From positions 806,001 to 870,000 of the forward strand of contig JAAXNY010000011.1 of NCBI GenBank assembly GCA_013420905.1: DNA of 64,000 nucleotides, in the 5' to 3' direction. The notes beneath the pieces were generated by a model that was given only the letters and a program-made list of their open reading frames with translations, had not been told where the DNA came from and ran no database searches. Source of the DNA: Collybia mongolica (lineage: Eukaryota > Basidiomycota > Agaricomycetes > Agaricales > Clitocybaceae). Positions 46,855 to 59,431 of the stretch are shown here, piece by piece. Made by a program: the position numbers and the translations under genes. The first letter of the stretch is position 1; each line of letters begins with the position of its first letter.

Positions 46855-48614
46855 TAGGGTTGTTCATGGTAGCCATTTTTGGCTCATTTTCTATTTTATT
46901 TTCAATCTCATTTTTCAAGAATGAACTTCAGAATGAGACCCGAATGAGCCAAAAATGACCATTTTTGAAAAAGCAAGCACCCCCTTTGATTTTGCAAAAA
47001 TGAAAATTTCACTTTTATTTTCAGGTTCCATTTTTGTTGTTGTTTCAAGCTCAGCTCCAACACCTCATGTGCACTCACCACCACTATCCATGATGTCCTT
47101 ACCTCCCTCCCTCAACCCCTACCACCACAACTTTGTCACCACCTGCCATCACCACCCCCATGCTCACTACCACACCTGCAAGAGCTGCAAGTTGCTGCAA
47201 ATGACCCATATTGGAGACAATGTGAGCCCAAAGAACATCAGCCTGTTGTTTCTAGGGTATGTTTTTTTTCTATTCATTTCTTCTTTTTACAAACTGACTT
47301 ACCATAATTTTACATTTTTCAGGATCTATTCTACTGGTAATAACAGGTGCCAATGGGGTACAACCCATGCCCACACCCACTTGTGCTACCCCTCCTCCCC
47401 ATCCAAATGGAATGTGAGGGGTCTCAGTTAGGCTTTGGAGGTCAGGGAGGGGTGCTGGGAGACCTGCAGAGAGGGACACCCTTCAGCCAAGCACTAGCAA
47501 ACCCCCCTCCCAGTGCCATGTCACTGACATGCCTAGGTGCCCCCAATGCAAAACATCAACCAACTGCCTGCTCCAGCCCTACAAGGAACTGCTCATAGGG
47601 TGGATCACAGGTGCTACCAGCTGAAAACAACCCAGCAACCACATCACCTGTCCTAGCCTCATGAGCAACTGCTCATGGGGTGGATTGTGAGTGGAATGAT
47701 GACAACAGTGCCCATAGGTACAGCTCGACTACAACACCAGACATGTGGAGACAAGGGGGATGAGATGATGCTCCAGCACCTGCCACCCACCACTGTGAGC
47801 CCTTGCTCACAGGGTGGAATGGGTACTAATGGGCCTGCATCATCTCCACAACAATAATGATGAGCAAAAAGGGGGAAGGTGAGGAGATGACAACAACAAT
47901 GCCAACACCAATGCAGGACACAATGACAACATGGACAAGGGGGAGACAACAATGCCCATGGCACCAGCCACTATAAGCAACTGCTTGTAGAGAGGAAGAC
48001 TGGTGCATATGGGTGATGACAGGGAGGGGACCAACAAGGGTCAATGGCAATGGCAGCACCCCCACCACTGCTGTGAGCAACTGCTTGCATGGTGTCCATG
48101 GGGTGCCAAGGGGGCAATGCAATGGGGTGCAGACTTATAGCATGATGCAACAGGAGGAGCCACTGTTAACATAGAAAGGAGGACATGTGTGGCCATTTAC
48201 TTTGTTCATTCTTTTTTTATAGTTATTTTTGTCATAGCACAAAGGAGTATATATTGTAGTATAAAGGAATATATATATTTGCTCAACACTATATCAAGTT
48301 TGAAGACAATAAGGAGATACTACCAATTTTAGTGACCAGCTCATGAAAGAAATTTCACCAAGTCATTTGAGGGGGAGTTTGAATATGCTGAGCACTTGCT
48401 AGCACTGCCAAGGACCATGTAAAATGCATCTTTGCTTTACTTTTCTTATTTTGCTTTCCAGGATGTTCACAGTAGCCATTTTTCACATCATTTTTTTTAT
48501 TTCATTTTTCATTCCATTCTAATCATTCTTCTGCCAAACACCCAAAAATGATCCAAAAATGAAGCTGAAAATGAGCCAAAAATGGCCTAAAAATGGCTAT
48601 TGTGAACAACTCTA
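46855..48614 (+). mobile_element. TIR-bounded hAT-like non-autonomous element (1.76 kb)
   Basis: The left end starts TAGGGTTGTTCATGGTAGCC and the right end is the near-perfect inverse (ending GGCTATTGTGAACAACTCTA). The repeats continue for ~30 bp with some mismatches. The 8-bp flanks do not match, so the target duplication has decayed or the boundary is off by a few bases. The middle is Pro/His-coding-like and CCA/CAC-rich, but I recognise no transposase. Confidence 0.55.
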
Positions 48615-48771
48615 TTATGTAAATTGAGGAAAATGTCCACTTATGACCATCAATACACTTCACTGTCCAGCAATATCCTGCTTGCTGTGAGTTTACTACT
48701 CTAGAGTGCATACTGCCAGCCCAAGATTGCACTTTGATACTCCAACATCAAATGAAGTCCCTTGGAATTTC

Positions 48772-49113
48772 TTTGACACTGGGGGGGAGTAATGAGTTTC
48801 CAGGATGACCTGAAAATACCAGGGGGGGAGTGGAACGGGGTACCAACGTGAAGGGAGGGGACCATGCCCCAACAAGTGAACGCAAACCTTTAAGGCATTG
48901 GGAGGTTCAGACATGGTACAGTACAATACTGTTGGACTGCAGGTATCCTCAGTCTAGACCCGTAATATGACCTGGAGAGCAACTTAGAGTACAGCTCCAC
49001 CCTGATGGCCCATTACAGATTACTTAGTGGTAATAGGTATTTATGCCCACATGTAGCTGGGTCAAACCCACATGCGCTTAATATTATTATATGATCAAAA
49101 AAAAAAAAAAAAA
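48772..49113 (+). mobile_element. SINE-like retroposed insertion with poly(A) tail and 15-bp TSD
   Basis: A 342-bp body ends in a 17-nt A run (49097-49113) and is flanked by a perfect 15-bp direct repeat, GTCCCTTGGAATTTC (48757-48771 and 49114-49128). These are the marks of LINE-mediated retroposition. The body has no coding frame. A GGGTCAAACCC element at about 49060 loosely resembles a tRNA B box, but no A box was identified. The source RNA is unknown. Confidence 0.85.
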
Positions 49114-49727
49114 GTCCCTTGGAATTTCAAAAGGCTGGAGTACCCAAGGATTGGTAATCCTGGGAAGACGAGTTCTGCTAGGTGAGCCAACATCACTTTG
49201 CTGATTGAAAGGTTTAGTATTGTTGGAAAATCCAGGCCTGACAAGAAAAGGCACTGCCTTAATGCCAGCATGCAAACAGCCTTAGTACCTCACTTTTGAT
49301 TTATACACAGAATTGAAAGATTATGTCATTCCAAATCTACTAGAAAAATTAAAACTGTCAAGCCTTGGTTTGAGAGGTTTGAGAGGAAGCAATGTACACT
49401 CTAAAATATGAATTGTTGTTAGATATGAAAGGGAAGAAAGGAACAGTAGATGCTTACAATTGTGGTCCATAGTTAATTCCTTGTAATGTATGAGCCTTTG
49501 CATCCAACCTCAACTTATCCAAATCATATTGTAGACAAGCATTCTGCTCCCATAGAGCAGTATTGTTGGCTTTTTCTTGGTCCAGTTCATCATATAGATG
49601 CAAAAGATTCAAGATATCTTGATTCAACTTTCAGAGTTGGTTCTGGTTATTCATGGTGAACACTTTCCACATGGCTTCCTGGCTTTTGTACCAGCATAAC
49701 TCATTACATATAATGTGATTCAGCTAC

Positions 49728-51410
49728 AAGTCCTTATGTTTACATAAGTAACTCATTCATCATCCTGGGTTTGCAGGGAAAATTCAGCATACCCAACAAG
49801 ATCCAGTGTTGTTTTTCCCACAGTTAGTAATTTTGAAGTGTTCCGAGAATTCATTAGAGTATGATAGTAAACATTTTAAAGTATATCAGTAAGACTTTGT
49901 AGTTGTAGAAATATTTTTCTAACTGGGGGAATTAAAATTAACTGACACATAGATTCCAAGCAAAAAATGCAACTGCTCACATAAGCTGCATTTAATACTA
50001 TAATTTTGAGTTAAATGGCCTTTTTCTCAGGATTAAATAATAACTGTCCACAGCATGATTACAAGAGGCTTGTTCCACTTTGGGTCAAACTTTTCCCACA
50101 ATACAAAACATTGCATATCTCCACAATGACAAGACCTATGGATGCAATTTAAATTGCTACTACTAGATACGGTGAAGGGCTACCTAATTGGTATATTTAT
50201 ATGTATTTGTGTTTGCTTGTGCACCTTCAAATATCATAATCAAAAAAAGCAGCTCTCTCACTTTAAGCATATTACAAATGAATATCAAGTTTGTGTATGA
50301 CTTTGCCACACAGCTAGCCAAACAACAATAATATTAAAGTTCCCACAATATAAGTCATTGCATATCTCAACAACAACAAGGCCTATAGATGTAATTTAAA
50401 TTGCTAGTGTTAGATATGGTGAAGTAGTACCTCATATACTTCTGTATATATTTGGATGTGTTTATATTTGTTTATCTTATTCTAAACATTATCAATAACA
50501 AATTTCTTGCTACATATTAGAAATGAATACTGTCTATTTATCACTTCACTAGACATCTGGCCAAACAAACAATACTACTAAAGAAATTTCCCACAATATA
50601 GATGATGTATATCTTAGTAAATATAAAGCTAATGGACATGCTACTACTAGACATTGTAAAGGAATACATTATGTGTATGTAGTTGTTTGTACCTGTCCAA
50701 ATCTCATTATCAACAACAGCTTTTTTACTACATTTTACAAATGAATATCATGTGTATATTACTTTGCCAACATCTGGCCAAACAAATAATATTAATGAAG
50801 TTCCTACAATATAGATGATATATATCTCAGCAAATACAAGGCTAATGGATACAATTGAAATTGCTACTACTCCTAGACATATGGAGGGGGTACATCAAGA
50901 AATGTATATATATATTTGTTTGTATCTTTCTCAATTTGATTATAATCTCTTGTTATATCTATTTTAATATCACATTCATATATTACTTGGCCAAAAGCAT
51001 AGCCAAACAAGTCAATGTGGATGCTCCTGGAATCTATAATGCTCAATATCTTGGCAATAGCTAGCTATGAGTATGGCTAAATATAGTATGTGATAATACA
51101 ACAAAAAAGCACTTAACAGGCATATATACAGTGGCTCAAAAAACTGCCCCAATGTTTGTACATTTTTGAAAGATCAATATGGTATGAAGTGCTGACATAA
51201 GCAGGGGACCTGGGGTAATTATGTAAGATACTATGACATCGTACATGATCCAGGGTCCATTGGAAAGCCACGATGTCATAGTATCTTACATAATTACCCC
51301 AGGTCCCCTGCTTATGTCAGCACTTCATACCATATTGATCTTTCAAAAATGTACAAACATTGGGGCAGTTTTTTGAGCCACTGTACATTTGTTTGATGTT
51401 TGTCTTTGAG
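49728..51410 (-). repeat. Long inverted repeat, right inner arm
   Basis: Reverse-complement counterpart of 44015-46495. It is interrupted by the 255-bp Tc1 derivative (51129-51383). It lacks the 45094-46139 insert and so shows that insert's empty site near 50060. Confidence 0.75.
51129..51383 (+). mobile_element. Fold-back MITE derived from the Tc1 element (255 bp)
   Basis: Consists of the left inverted repeat of the 33388 element joined directly to its right inverted repeat, with the transposase deleted. It starts CAGTGGCTC and ends with the inverse, flanked by TA. The other inverted arm (about 44040) has the empty site with one TA. The transcript would form a near-perfect hairpin of about 120 bp. 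Confidence 0.93.
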
Positions 51411-54309
51411 CATCCAAGTAAAAGTGTGGATTTATGGACTTAGCTTTGACTTGGCTCAGATGCAGACTGCCAATTGAGCAGGGCTCCCTGCCAAACAGGG
51501 TCTGAGCTCAGTCTGCAGATATCTGCATTTGTCTGTGTGGTCTGTATGGGTCAATAGCATGGCCATGCTCCATGCATGTCAATGGCCTTTTTCAGTATCT
51601 CCCAAGTCCAACTGGCTTGATGACAACTGACCTCACTCTGAATGACTTGATGATGTCTGACCTCACTCCAACTACTGAGCTCAAATGCTAATCTGACCTC
51701 AACTTCACTGACCACCAACAAATTGGATTGGATCACCAGGTTGGACTTCCACTTGCATGCCCTTCAGGGATATGCTTTCCTCAACCTCCTGGAAACAGGC
51801 ACTTTATAAAATTTTACTTACCTGCTATCATGCTCTAGTACATTTATGTACATATTTCCCTTTTCCCTTTTTCCTCACATCAGATGACTTTGTCCAACTT
51901 AGAGTACAAAGTTAGTATAAAAAGCCCTCCACTTTGTCAGTAGTATCTTTCAAAGTACACCTCTCTATCTACCCTCTTTTGCACACTCTAGAGCTCTAAA
52001 AAGCTCTCTTCTTTATGCTGTTCATTGGTCTCATGCTTCAACTTTGATCTGGAGAAGCATCCTTGTGCACTAGCACTGTTCTAGAGGGTTAAGACATTGT
52101 ACTGCATATAAGAAGCACATGTCACTTCTTTGCACTACTTTTGTCTGCACCTTGTTTTATGCCACTCAGCAACAGTTTGCCTATCTAGTGAGAAAGGCCA
52201 ATCAGCACTGACCTCCGACAACTGACTGCCAATTTCCCAACTTAAGTCTGACTTGGTGCAGTACTCTCATATTCTGCAGCCAATTTCTTAGTCCTTCAGC
52301 AATTGGGAACTCCTCTTAACTATATGCCTAGAAGAGATAGTAGCTTTCTCATTTATCAACATCCCAGCACACTCAGTATCATCATTGCTCAGTGTAAAAT
52401 CCCCAGAGAAGCTACTGAGTTGGTTGTATATTTGGAATATACAAATATGAATCTACATTTTCAAGTTTGTTAATTTTTTCACACAGTCCATCTCTAACAG
52501 TCTGAGTCCCTTCTTTACCAGCTGACTTGTTTTTAAGGGAAGTACCTAGATATATATGATTATCTTTTGTTGTTAAATATTTGTATAGGATCTATAAACA
52601 CCAACTTCTATTGGCAATTTATTTGCAGTTGTGGATATCATACACCATGGATATAGGTGAAGTTGTAAGGGGATCACTTGTTTATCCACATCTAGCCATC
52701 AGGATCACTATTGCACAGCTTGCATAGCCTTGCTATTACATTTATCATCCTGACATGCATTGCCTTAACCCCTTGATAAATAGTAGTTTACTCTGGACTT
52801 GGCCTTTCTTTTTATTTCTGTAAATGTTCTAGGATTTCTAGTAGAAGTTTTCTAATCTGTTTTAAATCTTGAAATATAGAAGGTGCATGCAAAAAGGATT
52901 TGAAGATTATTTTATAGGTCAGTTTAAGTATGATACACTGATTTTGAACCTTCCACAGATAATCAGCCTTTGACAATTCATGCTTGACTTGTAAAAGGTC
53001 CCTATGTCATACCATACTAACCCCCAAGTTGGCTGATGCATGATCTAGCAGAGAAAGCCAAAGTTATATTTAGAAGTCAAGTAGTAGGCTATCTACTGTA
53101 AGGGGCCAAATTGCACTGAGTGCCCAAAGGGGAGAGCAATATGAATGGCAAAATCAGCTGCACAGGGAAGGGGGCACCAGAGGGCTAAGCAGGCTTCATT
53201 ACAAAGAGAGAGGGATCCATGCCTAGTATATTGCAAAGGCACTGTCTCCAATTGGATGGCCCTATCTATATAGGTACATTGGGAGATACTATGGAATTAT
53301 GTCAGAAACCTATATTGGCCTGCTAGGGCTATGCAAGCAATATGGCAGGGCAAAGTCAGCTGAATGACAACTGGGTATCTGCAACACTTGGATATTGAGA
53401 CCATACCTGAGGAAGCTAACAACAATAACAATAACAAAGACAGCAGCAGTACCAACAATAGCAGGAACAAAGCCAACAATGACTATATAAATGAGTGTTT
53501 ACTAGTTAGTACATAAATGAGCAAATTTATATGGTGTCTGTGCAGGGTCTGCATGGACTTTTGCAGTCTGTACTGACTGATTTATATTATTTATATGGTG
53601 TCCTTATGGACTCTGCATGGAGTCCACAAGGACACATAGGGGAGTGTAAAGTATGGCACACCATCAGAGAATATATGGCTTGCTTGTAGATAATATATGG
53701 TATAACTCTGAGCCATGTAGCAACAATGGGAACCCCTAACCATTGCTTAGACTAGGTATATAGGATGGAGACACCTGGCAGAGGATCCTCAAAATAATTT
53801 CTTTGGATTTCCTGTGCTAGATGACTACATAGACTCTACTATACTACTTAATATGACTTTGGAATTCCTCTGCTAGATCATACATCAGCCAACCTTATTG
53901 AAAATAAATATAAGGACTCATATCTACCAGTAATAGCCCTCTACCTCAAGTATTTCTGCCTACCAGCACATGCTTTTTTGGGAGGATGCATCTTGTGCAT
54001 TGGGCAGCTCATCTCAGCATCATGAATGGTTTGCCTTGGCATGGCAAGCCAAATGCAAACCAAACTGGCATACAGCCAATGTATATTCTGTACTTATCCT
54101 ATATCTAATACATGTGGTATGATCAAACATATATTCCCAAAAAGTGCTGCAGGATATACCTTGTGTATATTCAGGGCTTATACATCACATGTATGTCATA
54201 ATATACATTTAGGATATTCAAAATACTACATTGTCAGTCCAACAGGTATATTCAAAAGTACAGTATATTCATGTGTATTTGATGCTGAAACAAGCCATTT
54301 CCCCCAGTG
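51411..54309. other. Non-coding interval carrying the right outer inverted-repeat arm
   Basis: No gene. 51427-51547, 52415-52545, 52545-52800 and 53911-53965 are inverted matches to 35491-35605, 35324-35465, 32590-32815 and 32026-32075. About 870 bp (51548-52414) has no counterpart in the left arm. 53140-53290 has a weak direct resemblance to 32360-32520. Confidence 0.55.
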
Positions 54310-55219
54310 TCAAAATGGACTGTGGGAAAAATATGCTCAATGAGGAAATTGTAGAGCCATATTTGTACATTCCAAATATATAAAAATAAAGTTAATAGCT
54401 CTACTAGTTATGGAGAAAAATGTAAAATAAATTCTCAAACACAATACTTTGAAATATTAGATATGTATAGTTTTGATGGCATCATCAAAAGCCTTAGGTA
54501 ATCTTCCCAAATACATGCAAATTATGCCACAGTACTTTGTATTTATGGAAAAATGCTATAAAAAGCTATAAAAGTAGAAAAATCCCATTATGGAAATATT
54601 TTCCTGCAGTGTTGAAATATGAATCAATCAATGAATCAATAGAGCTGTTTTGCAACTTAAAATTTTTGAGATTTTTGGGAAAAGTTAAGCAGGTTTCAGA
54701 AAATGATGGACTCCACAGTTACTCCACTAGTGTGCATATGATATCAATCATGGCAACATGGCTTTTGTATACCAGAGGCATGCTCTGCTGCATCTACTGC
54801 TAGTTAATGACATCCAAATCTACTAAACTCTATCCAATTCTGCTATGCTTCAAAGTATGCAATCAATCATTTGTACCTTTCTAGGTCCCATCCTTGACTA
54901 TAGTACCTGTTTTGTTCACATCATTCACCCTATTTTGGAGACTCCCCCTGACCCCTACCTTGCCACAGACTATGCTTGTTGCTATTGAAGTTGCCATGTA
55001 ACATTGCAAACAATGAGGAGACTTAGTAAATGAACTAACAGGATCACCTATCATGTGGTTCAATAAATTGAGATAGATCCCCATGAGTCATGGGGCAACC
55101 CTCCACAAAGAAACTCCACAGAGGAAAGTTAACTGAGTTTTACTAAAACTTTTTTTGAGTTGCAAAACAGCTCTAATCAATCAATTTTTTGCCTGAAACC
55201 TGGGTTGATAAAGAACTTA
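54310..55219 (+). mobile_element. R900 repeat, copy 4 (3' part), split by a TIR element
   Basis: Only the 3' portion of R900 is present (from AAAATGGACTGTGGG at about 54312 to AAGAACTTAT at 55219). It is interrupted by the 536-bp element at 54640-55175 within its tetranucleotide run. It is more diverged than copies 1-3. Confidence 0.7.
54640..55175. mobile_element. MITE with 18-bp perfect TIRs (536 bp)
   Basis: Ends are TAGAGCTGTTTTGCAACT and its exact inverse. The TAGAG start is hAT-like. The target duplication cannot be read because the insertion lies in an AATC/GAAT run. No transposase frame. Confidence 0.75.
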
Positions 55220-55575
55220 TAATTGATTAGGCATGCATGCAGCAGACTATCTAGATATTACATGTGTAGTCTACTATAGTCAATCTTACCTGAGCTCTTA
55301 GTAGCTTTGCTAGTAGTGAGAGAAGAACATATAAAATGATATTATTATAGAGTGGTTTGCAGCTACTCATATATATACATCTAGAAGTGCACATGGACCA
55401 TGTGTGATTATGAGAGTACAAATTTCAACACACAGAACATGACTAAAATGTCAGTCCTGCTGACTATGGAATTTTTTTAAAGTCACCAGATAGTCATCTG
55501 GCCATTGTGCATTATTATCAAGCCTGTACCAACTTCTGCAGAACTATGCTGCAACTTTTGCTCAACCATAGCTGC
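55220..55575. other. Junction between transposon block and duplication copy B
   Basis: 356 bp of AT-rich sequence with no gene, leading into the T-run where similarity to DHHC exon 7 begins. Confidence 0.4.
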
Positions 55576-56826
55576 TTGTTTTTTTTCAGTGTATACTTTT
55601 GCAACCCTTCTGGGATTCACCATCCACAGAGCGAGCACTTTGAACAGAGATATTGACCCGCAGGAGATCGTCGTTATTGCTCTGTATGTTGTTCAAAATC
55701 TCATCTCAGAGGATGTGTCTAATTTTAGATCTGGCAGAGCGGGCATGTTTGCGCTATTTACTGCAACTCTTCTGCTCTCACACATACATCTGATACTGAA
55801 GGGCCAGACAACTATAGAGAGCATGAAGGCGCATGTTCAGAAGAATCATGAAGGACAAGCATTAGCAAAAACCTTTAGGTTTTGGCAGATTAGATATGTC
55901 AAATCTGATTGTGTCATATTCCTAGCACGTGCCGGTAGGAAGTTGTCTCACATGTTTTCAGAGAGAAACAGAAAACAAAAACGGATGTGGGACGAGGAAT
56001 GGGGCTCTATAGACAAAGCTGGTAATATGTGATGGCTTGGGAGCCGGAAGAAAGGCTGGCTAGGTGTTATGGGCAACAACCGATGGGGGTGGTTCTGTGA
56101 GTGTATTATTTCTCTCTTGGCTTTTTCTTGTCATCCTCCAGCTTTCTTCTTACTTCCCCTTCAATTTCTTTCGGGTTTCATTGTTTGTTTCCCGCTCCTC
56201 TGACGGTCGAAGTCTCCGATGATACTTGTTGCGACATTTTTAGCGGGGCTGGGTACTCGTGCCACCTGGCGTGGTCAGCCGTCCGGGCATTCCCTTGCGA
56301 TAAAACGGGGAAATCAATGGTGATATTTTTAACATGGGGTCGAGGCTTTGGCCATGTTCTTCCGTTTATCGCGCTCGCGTTTTTTTTATCCTTCTCTAGT
56401 ATGCAATTGTGCGTGTCCTTCTCGATCTAAGGTCGAGTGCCTTGGGATTTGGGGTGACTTTTTCATACTCATTCAAGCGATCGCGATGGACGCGTCAGGA
56501 GGCGACTTCTAATACAAGTTACCAAATTTCTTTTCGGGAAAATAATACCTCAGTCCGACAACGTGTGCGCACACTCGTTGTCACCCAAGAAGCATGTTTT
56601 CACTTGTGTCGTTATCGCCCATGCGAATCATACCTAGTGTTGTGGTTTCTGTTGTTGCTGCCGTATGCTTCCATATCATCTGCAGATTAGAATGACACTT
56701 TCTTCTACGTTATCTAGTACCTATTGGACGAAGCCTCAGCGATGGTTTGATGTACCCTGTGAATCCAAGCTTTGACAAGCAGGGTCGGTGGCGGAGACGT
56801 ATTGAATGGCCCCCAGAGTTACGCTA
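55576..56826 (+). pseudogene. 5'-truncated DHHC palmitoyltransferase fragment
   Basis: Copy of exons 7-9 of the gene at 16233-18782. It lacks exons 1-6 and with them the DHHC catalytic domain. Three further lesions are visible against the intact copy: the intron-7 donor GTTTGT has become GATTGT (55907-55912); one A is added in the A-run before the ACGGATG at about 55981, shifting the frame; and TGG has become TGA at 56030-56032 within the exon-8 WWLG motif. No promoter or start codon is present. Clearly non-functional as a palmitoyltransferase. Confidence 0.95.
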
Positions 56827-57254
56827 ACTCCTATTGTTCCATCCGAGTATGTACACAATCCAGTAACCCTGTACTAACCTTGTACACATATGGCTTGGCG
56901 GAATCAATCGCCCTTTCATACCTCTGACGTTTATTTGTCTGATCGATAACGGTTCCAGACCTGCAAGGCGACACCATGTGCCAAATCGTAGCCCGGTGAT
57001 TCGTTGCATGAGGCGAGGATGATCGAATAGGTTATCCAAACCGTACAGGTGACGTGAGTCGGAGCAAAAATCGAACAGGGGAACCGACGACGACGGGTCT
57101 CAACGGGCGGAGCAAGGAATAGTCATTTTGAAAAAATTGCTCTTCAAATACAAATATTTGTAATCCCGTTTCTGACCTCCACCACTTCCGTTACCCAACA
57201 CATTTTTATACAACAAATCGTCTGCATTGATTTGAACAGTAAACACAATATACA

Positions 57255-59431
57255 ATGTCCCCCACTGCTATCGCACCCAACAACCATATCTCAAATGGCA
57301 CCCATCAAGTCGTCAAGCCTAACTTGAACAAGACCGATACCGTTCACGTCTCGTCGGCCGATGTCATCAAGATGGAGCACGAGTATGGAGCACACAAGTG
57401 AGTAGCCTCCGTCCGATTCCACCGCCAGGGTTTTTGTCGACGACAACGTCCAATCACCCTTTGCGAAACAGTCACTAAACGATCCACCGGTCGACTTTGT
57501 CCTGGAGGGGTTCGTGGAGGTCTTGGAGGGAATGGTTGAATGGCGGCGAGTGGAGCAGAAACACATCACATCACGTCTTTCTCCTTTCCCGCTTTATACT
57601 GTTGTGCTACCACTAACTTGCGCTATTTTGGCTATTAGTTACCACCCCCTGCCTGTCGTTTTTGACTCCGCTAAGGGGGCGAAGTGAGTGAAATTCGCTG
57701 TTGATAGAATACACTGATGCTGATTGGACGGTACATATAGAGTATGGGACCCAGAAGGCAAGGAGTACATTGATATGCTTTCTGCGTATTCGTAAGCATC
57801 ATTTTGACCTTCAGCATGCACTCCATGTCTCATGTGGCTTCCATGCAATCAGCGCAGTAAATCAGGTGCGTATATCGGTTTTCTACACTATTTACTGACA
57901 GTAATTCACATGATATAATAGGGGCATTGCCACCCAAAGATCGTCGCCACCCTCATTGAGCAAGCCCAGAAGCTCACCCTCTCCTCGAGGGCCTTCTACA
58001 ACAGTGTCTTCGGACGCTTTGCCCAGCAAATCACGGAGATGTTCGGCTACGACATGGTGCTCCCAATGAACACCGGAGCCGAAGCTGTTGAGACTGCCGT
58101 GAAGCTTTCCAGGAAGTGGGCCTACATGAAGAAGGGAGTTCCCGAGGGCCAAGCTGTCGTTCTGAGCGTAGAGAACAACTTCCATGGGAGAACCTTGGGG
58201 ATCATAAGGTATGTAATCTGTGGGTTGGAGTTGCCATATATATCTGACCTGGCCACTCAATCTTAGCATGAGCACCGATCCGGACAGCCGAGTTGGCTTT
58301 GGACCTTATCTTCAGGGAGTTGGCCCGACTTTTGTTGATGGCGACAAGACGCGCACCATCCGCTATGGCGTCCTGGAGGATTTGGAGAGGGCTTTGGAGT
58401 TGAATGGCAAGAACGTTGCCGCATTCCTCATTGAGCCCATCCAGGGTGAAGCTGGGTGAGCGCTCTCTCTCCTCTTCGCCATCCCATATCCTAACAACCT
58501 TGAACAGCATCGTCGTCCCCGAAGATGGTTACCTCTCGAAGGTTCACGCTCTGTGCAAGAAGCACAATGTGCTCCTCATCTGTGACGAAATTCAAACCGT
58601 ATGTTTTTCCTTTACTTCTATCAGGATGCCGGCTTGAAGGTTTTATGTTAGGGTTTGTGCAGGACTGGCAAGATGCTTGCATCCGAGTACGACAACATCA
58701 AGCCAGACATCGTCCTCCTTGGAAAGGCTTTGTCTGGTGGAAGTAAGTCCTGTCAGCCGTTGCCCCTCACTTAGTACTGACTTTTGCTTCTAGTGTATCC
58801 CGTATCTGCTGTTCTTGCTGGAAAGGATGTGATGCTTTGCATCAAGCCCGGCGAGCATGGGAGTACCTATGGCGGGTATGTCCATCGGCCCCCTCGTTTT
58901 CATTGCTTAACCAGGTTGTTTTGTACAGTAATCCCCTCGGCTGCGCAGTTGCTATGACTGCTCTCCGTGTTCTGGTTGACGAGAAGCTTGCTGACCGTGC
59001 TATGGCGCTCGGCGAAATCTTCCGCTCTGGTGTTACCGCTCTCAATTCTCCCCTGGTCGCTACCGTGCGTGGCCGCGGCCTCTTGAATGCCATCGTCATC
59101 GACGAATCTAAGAGTAAGAAGGGACGCACTGCCTGGCAATTTTGCCTGCTTCTGAAGAGCCGAGGCGTCCTGGCCAAGCCTACACACGTTAACATGTATG
59201 TCTCCTTCCGTCGTGGTAAACTGATGCTCGATATTAATGACTTGTGACTGTAGTGTGCGTTTCGCTCCACCCTTGGTCATCGATGAGGCAGACCTGAGGA
59301 AGGCTATCAAGATCATTGGAGAGTGTCTGCGCGATCTTGATACTGTACGTGTCCTCTTCTGTTTGTCGACGTCACGCCCTGTTCTTACCACTGTCCTTCA
59401 GCTTGATGTCATCCCTGGTGATGACCACTAA
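57255..59431 (+). CDS. CAR2: Ornithine aminotransferase, copy B (canonical)
   Basis: Same enzyme and exon plan as copy A. Exons: 57255-57397, 57639-57683, 57741-57791, 57853-57865, 57922-58208, 58267-58455, 58508-58598, 58652-58742, 58794-58875, 58929-59195, 59254-59344 and 59402-59431; 459 aa. All splice sites are conserved, including the 13-nt exon 4. Motifs have the usual family form: [41 protein letters not shown] with PLP lysine 298, and [16 protein letters not shown] with Arg422. I take this as the gene providing the activity, in arginine/ornithine breakdown to proline and glutamate. Its promoter keeps ~70 bp missing from copy A. No mitochondrial leader is evident, in line with the cytosolic fungal enzyme. 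Confidence 0.96.

Larger units (their letters stand above)
46496..49727. other. Spacer between inner inverted-repeat arms
   Basis: 3.2 kb with no supported gene. It contains a TIR-bounded element (46855-48614) and a SINE-like insertion (48772-49113), both listed separately. The remaining sequence is AT-rich and non-coding. Confidence 0.5.

Noticed and set aside
46955..47431. Pro/His-rich 158-codon frame inside the 46855-48614 element
   Set aside because: CCA/CAC-rich low-complexity sequence with no motif; probably not a gene.
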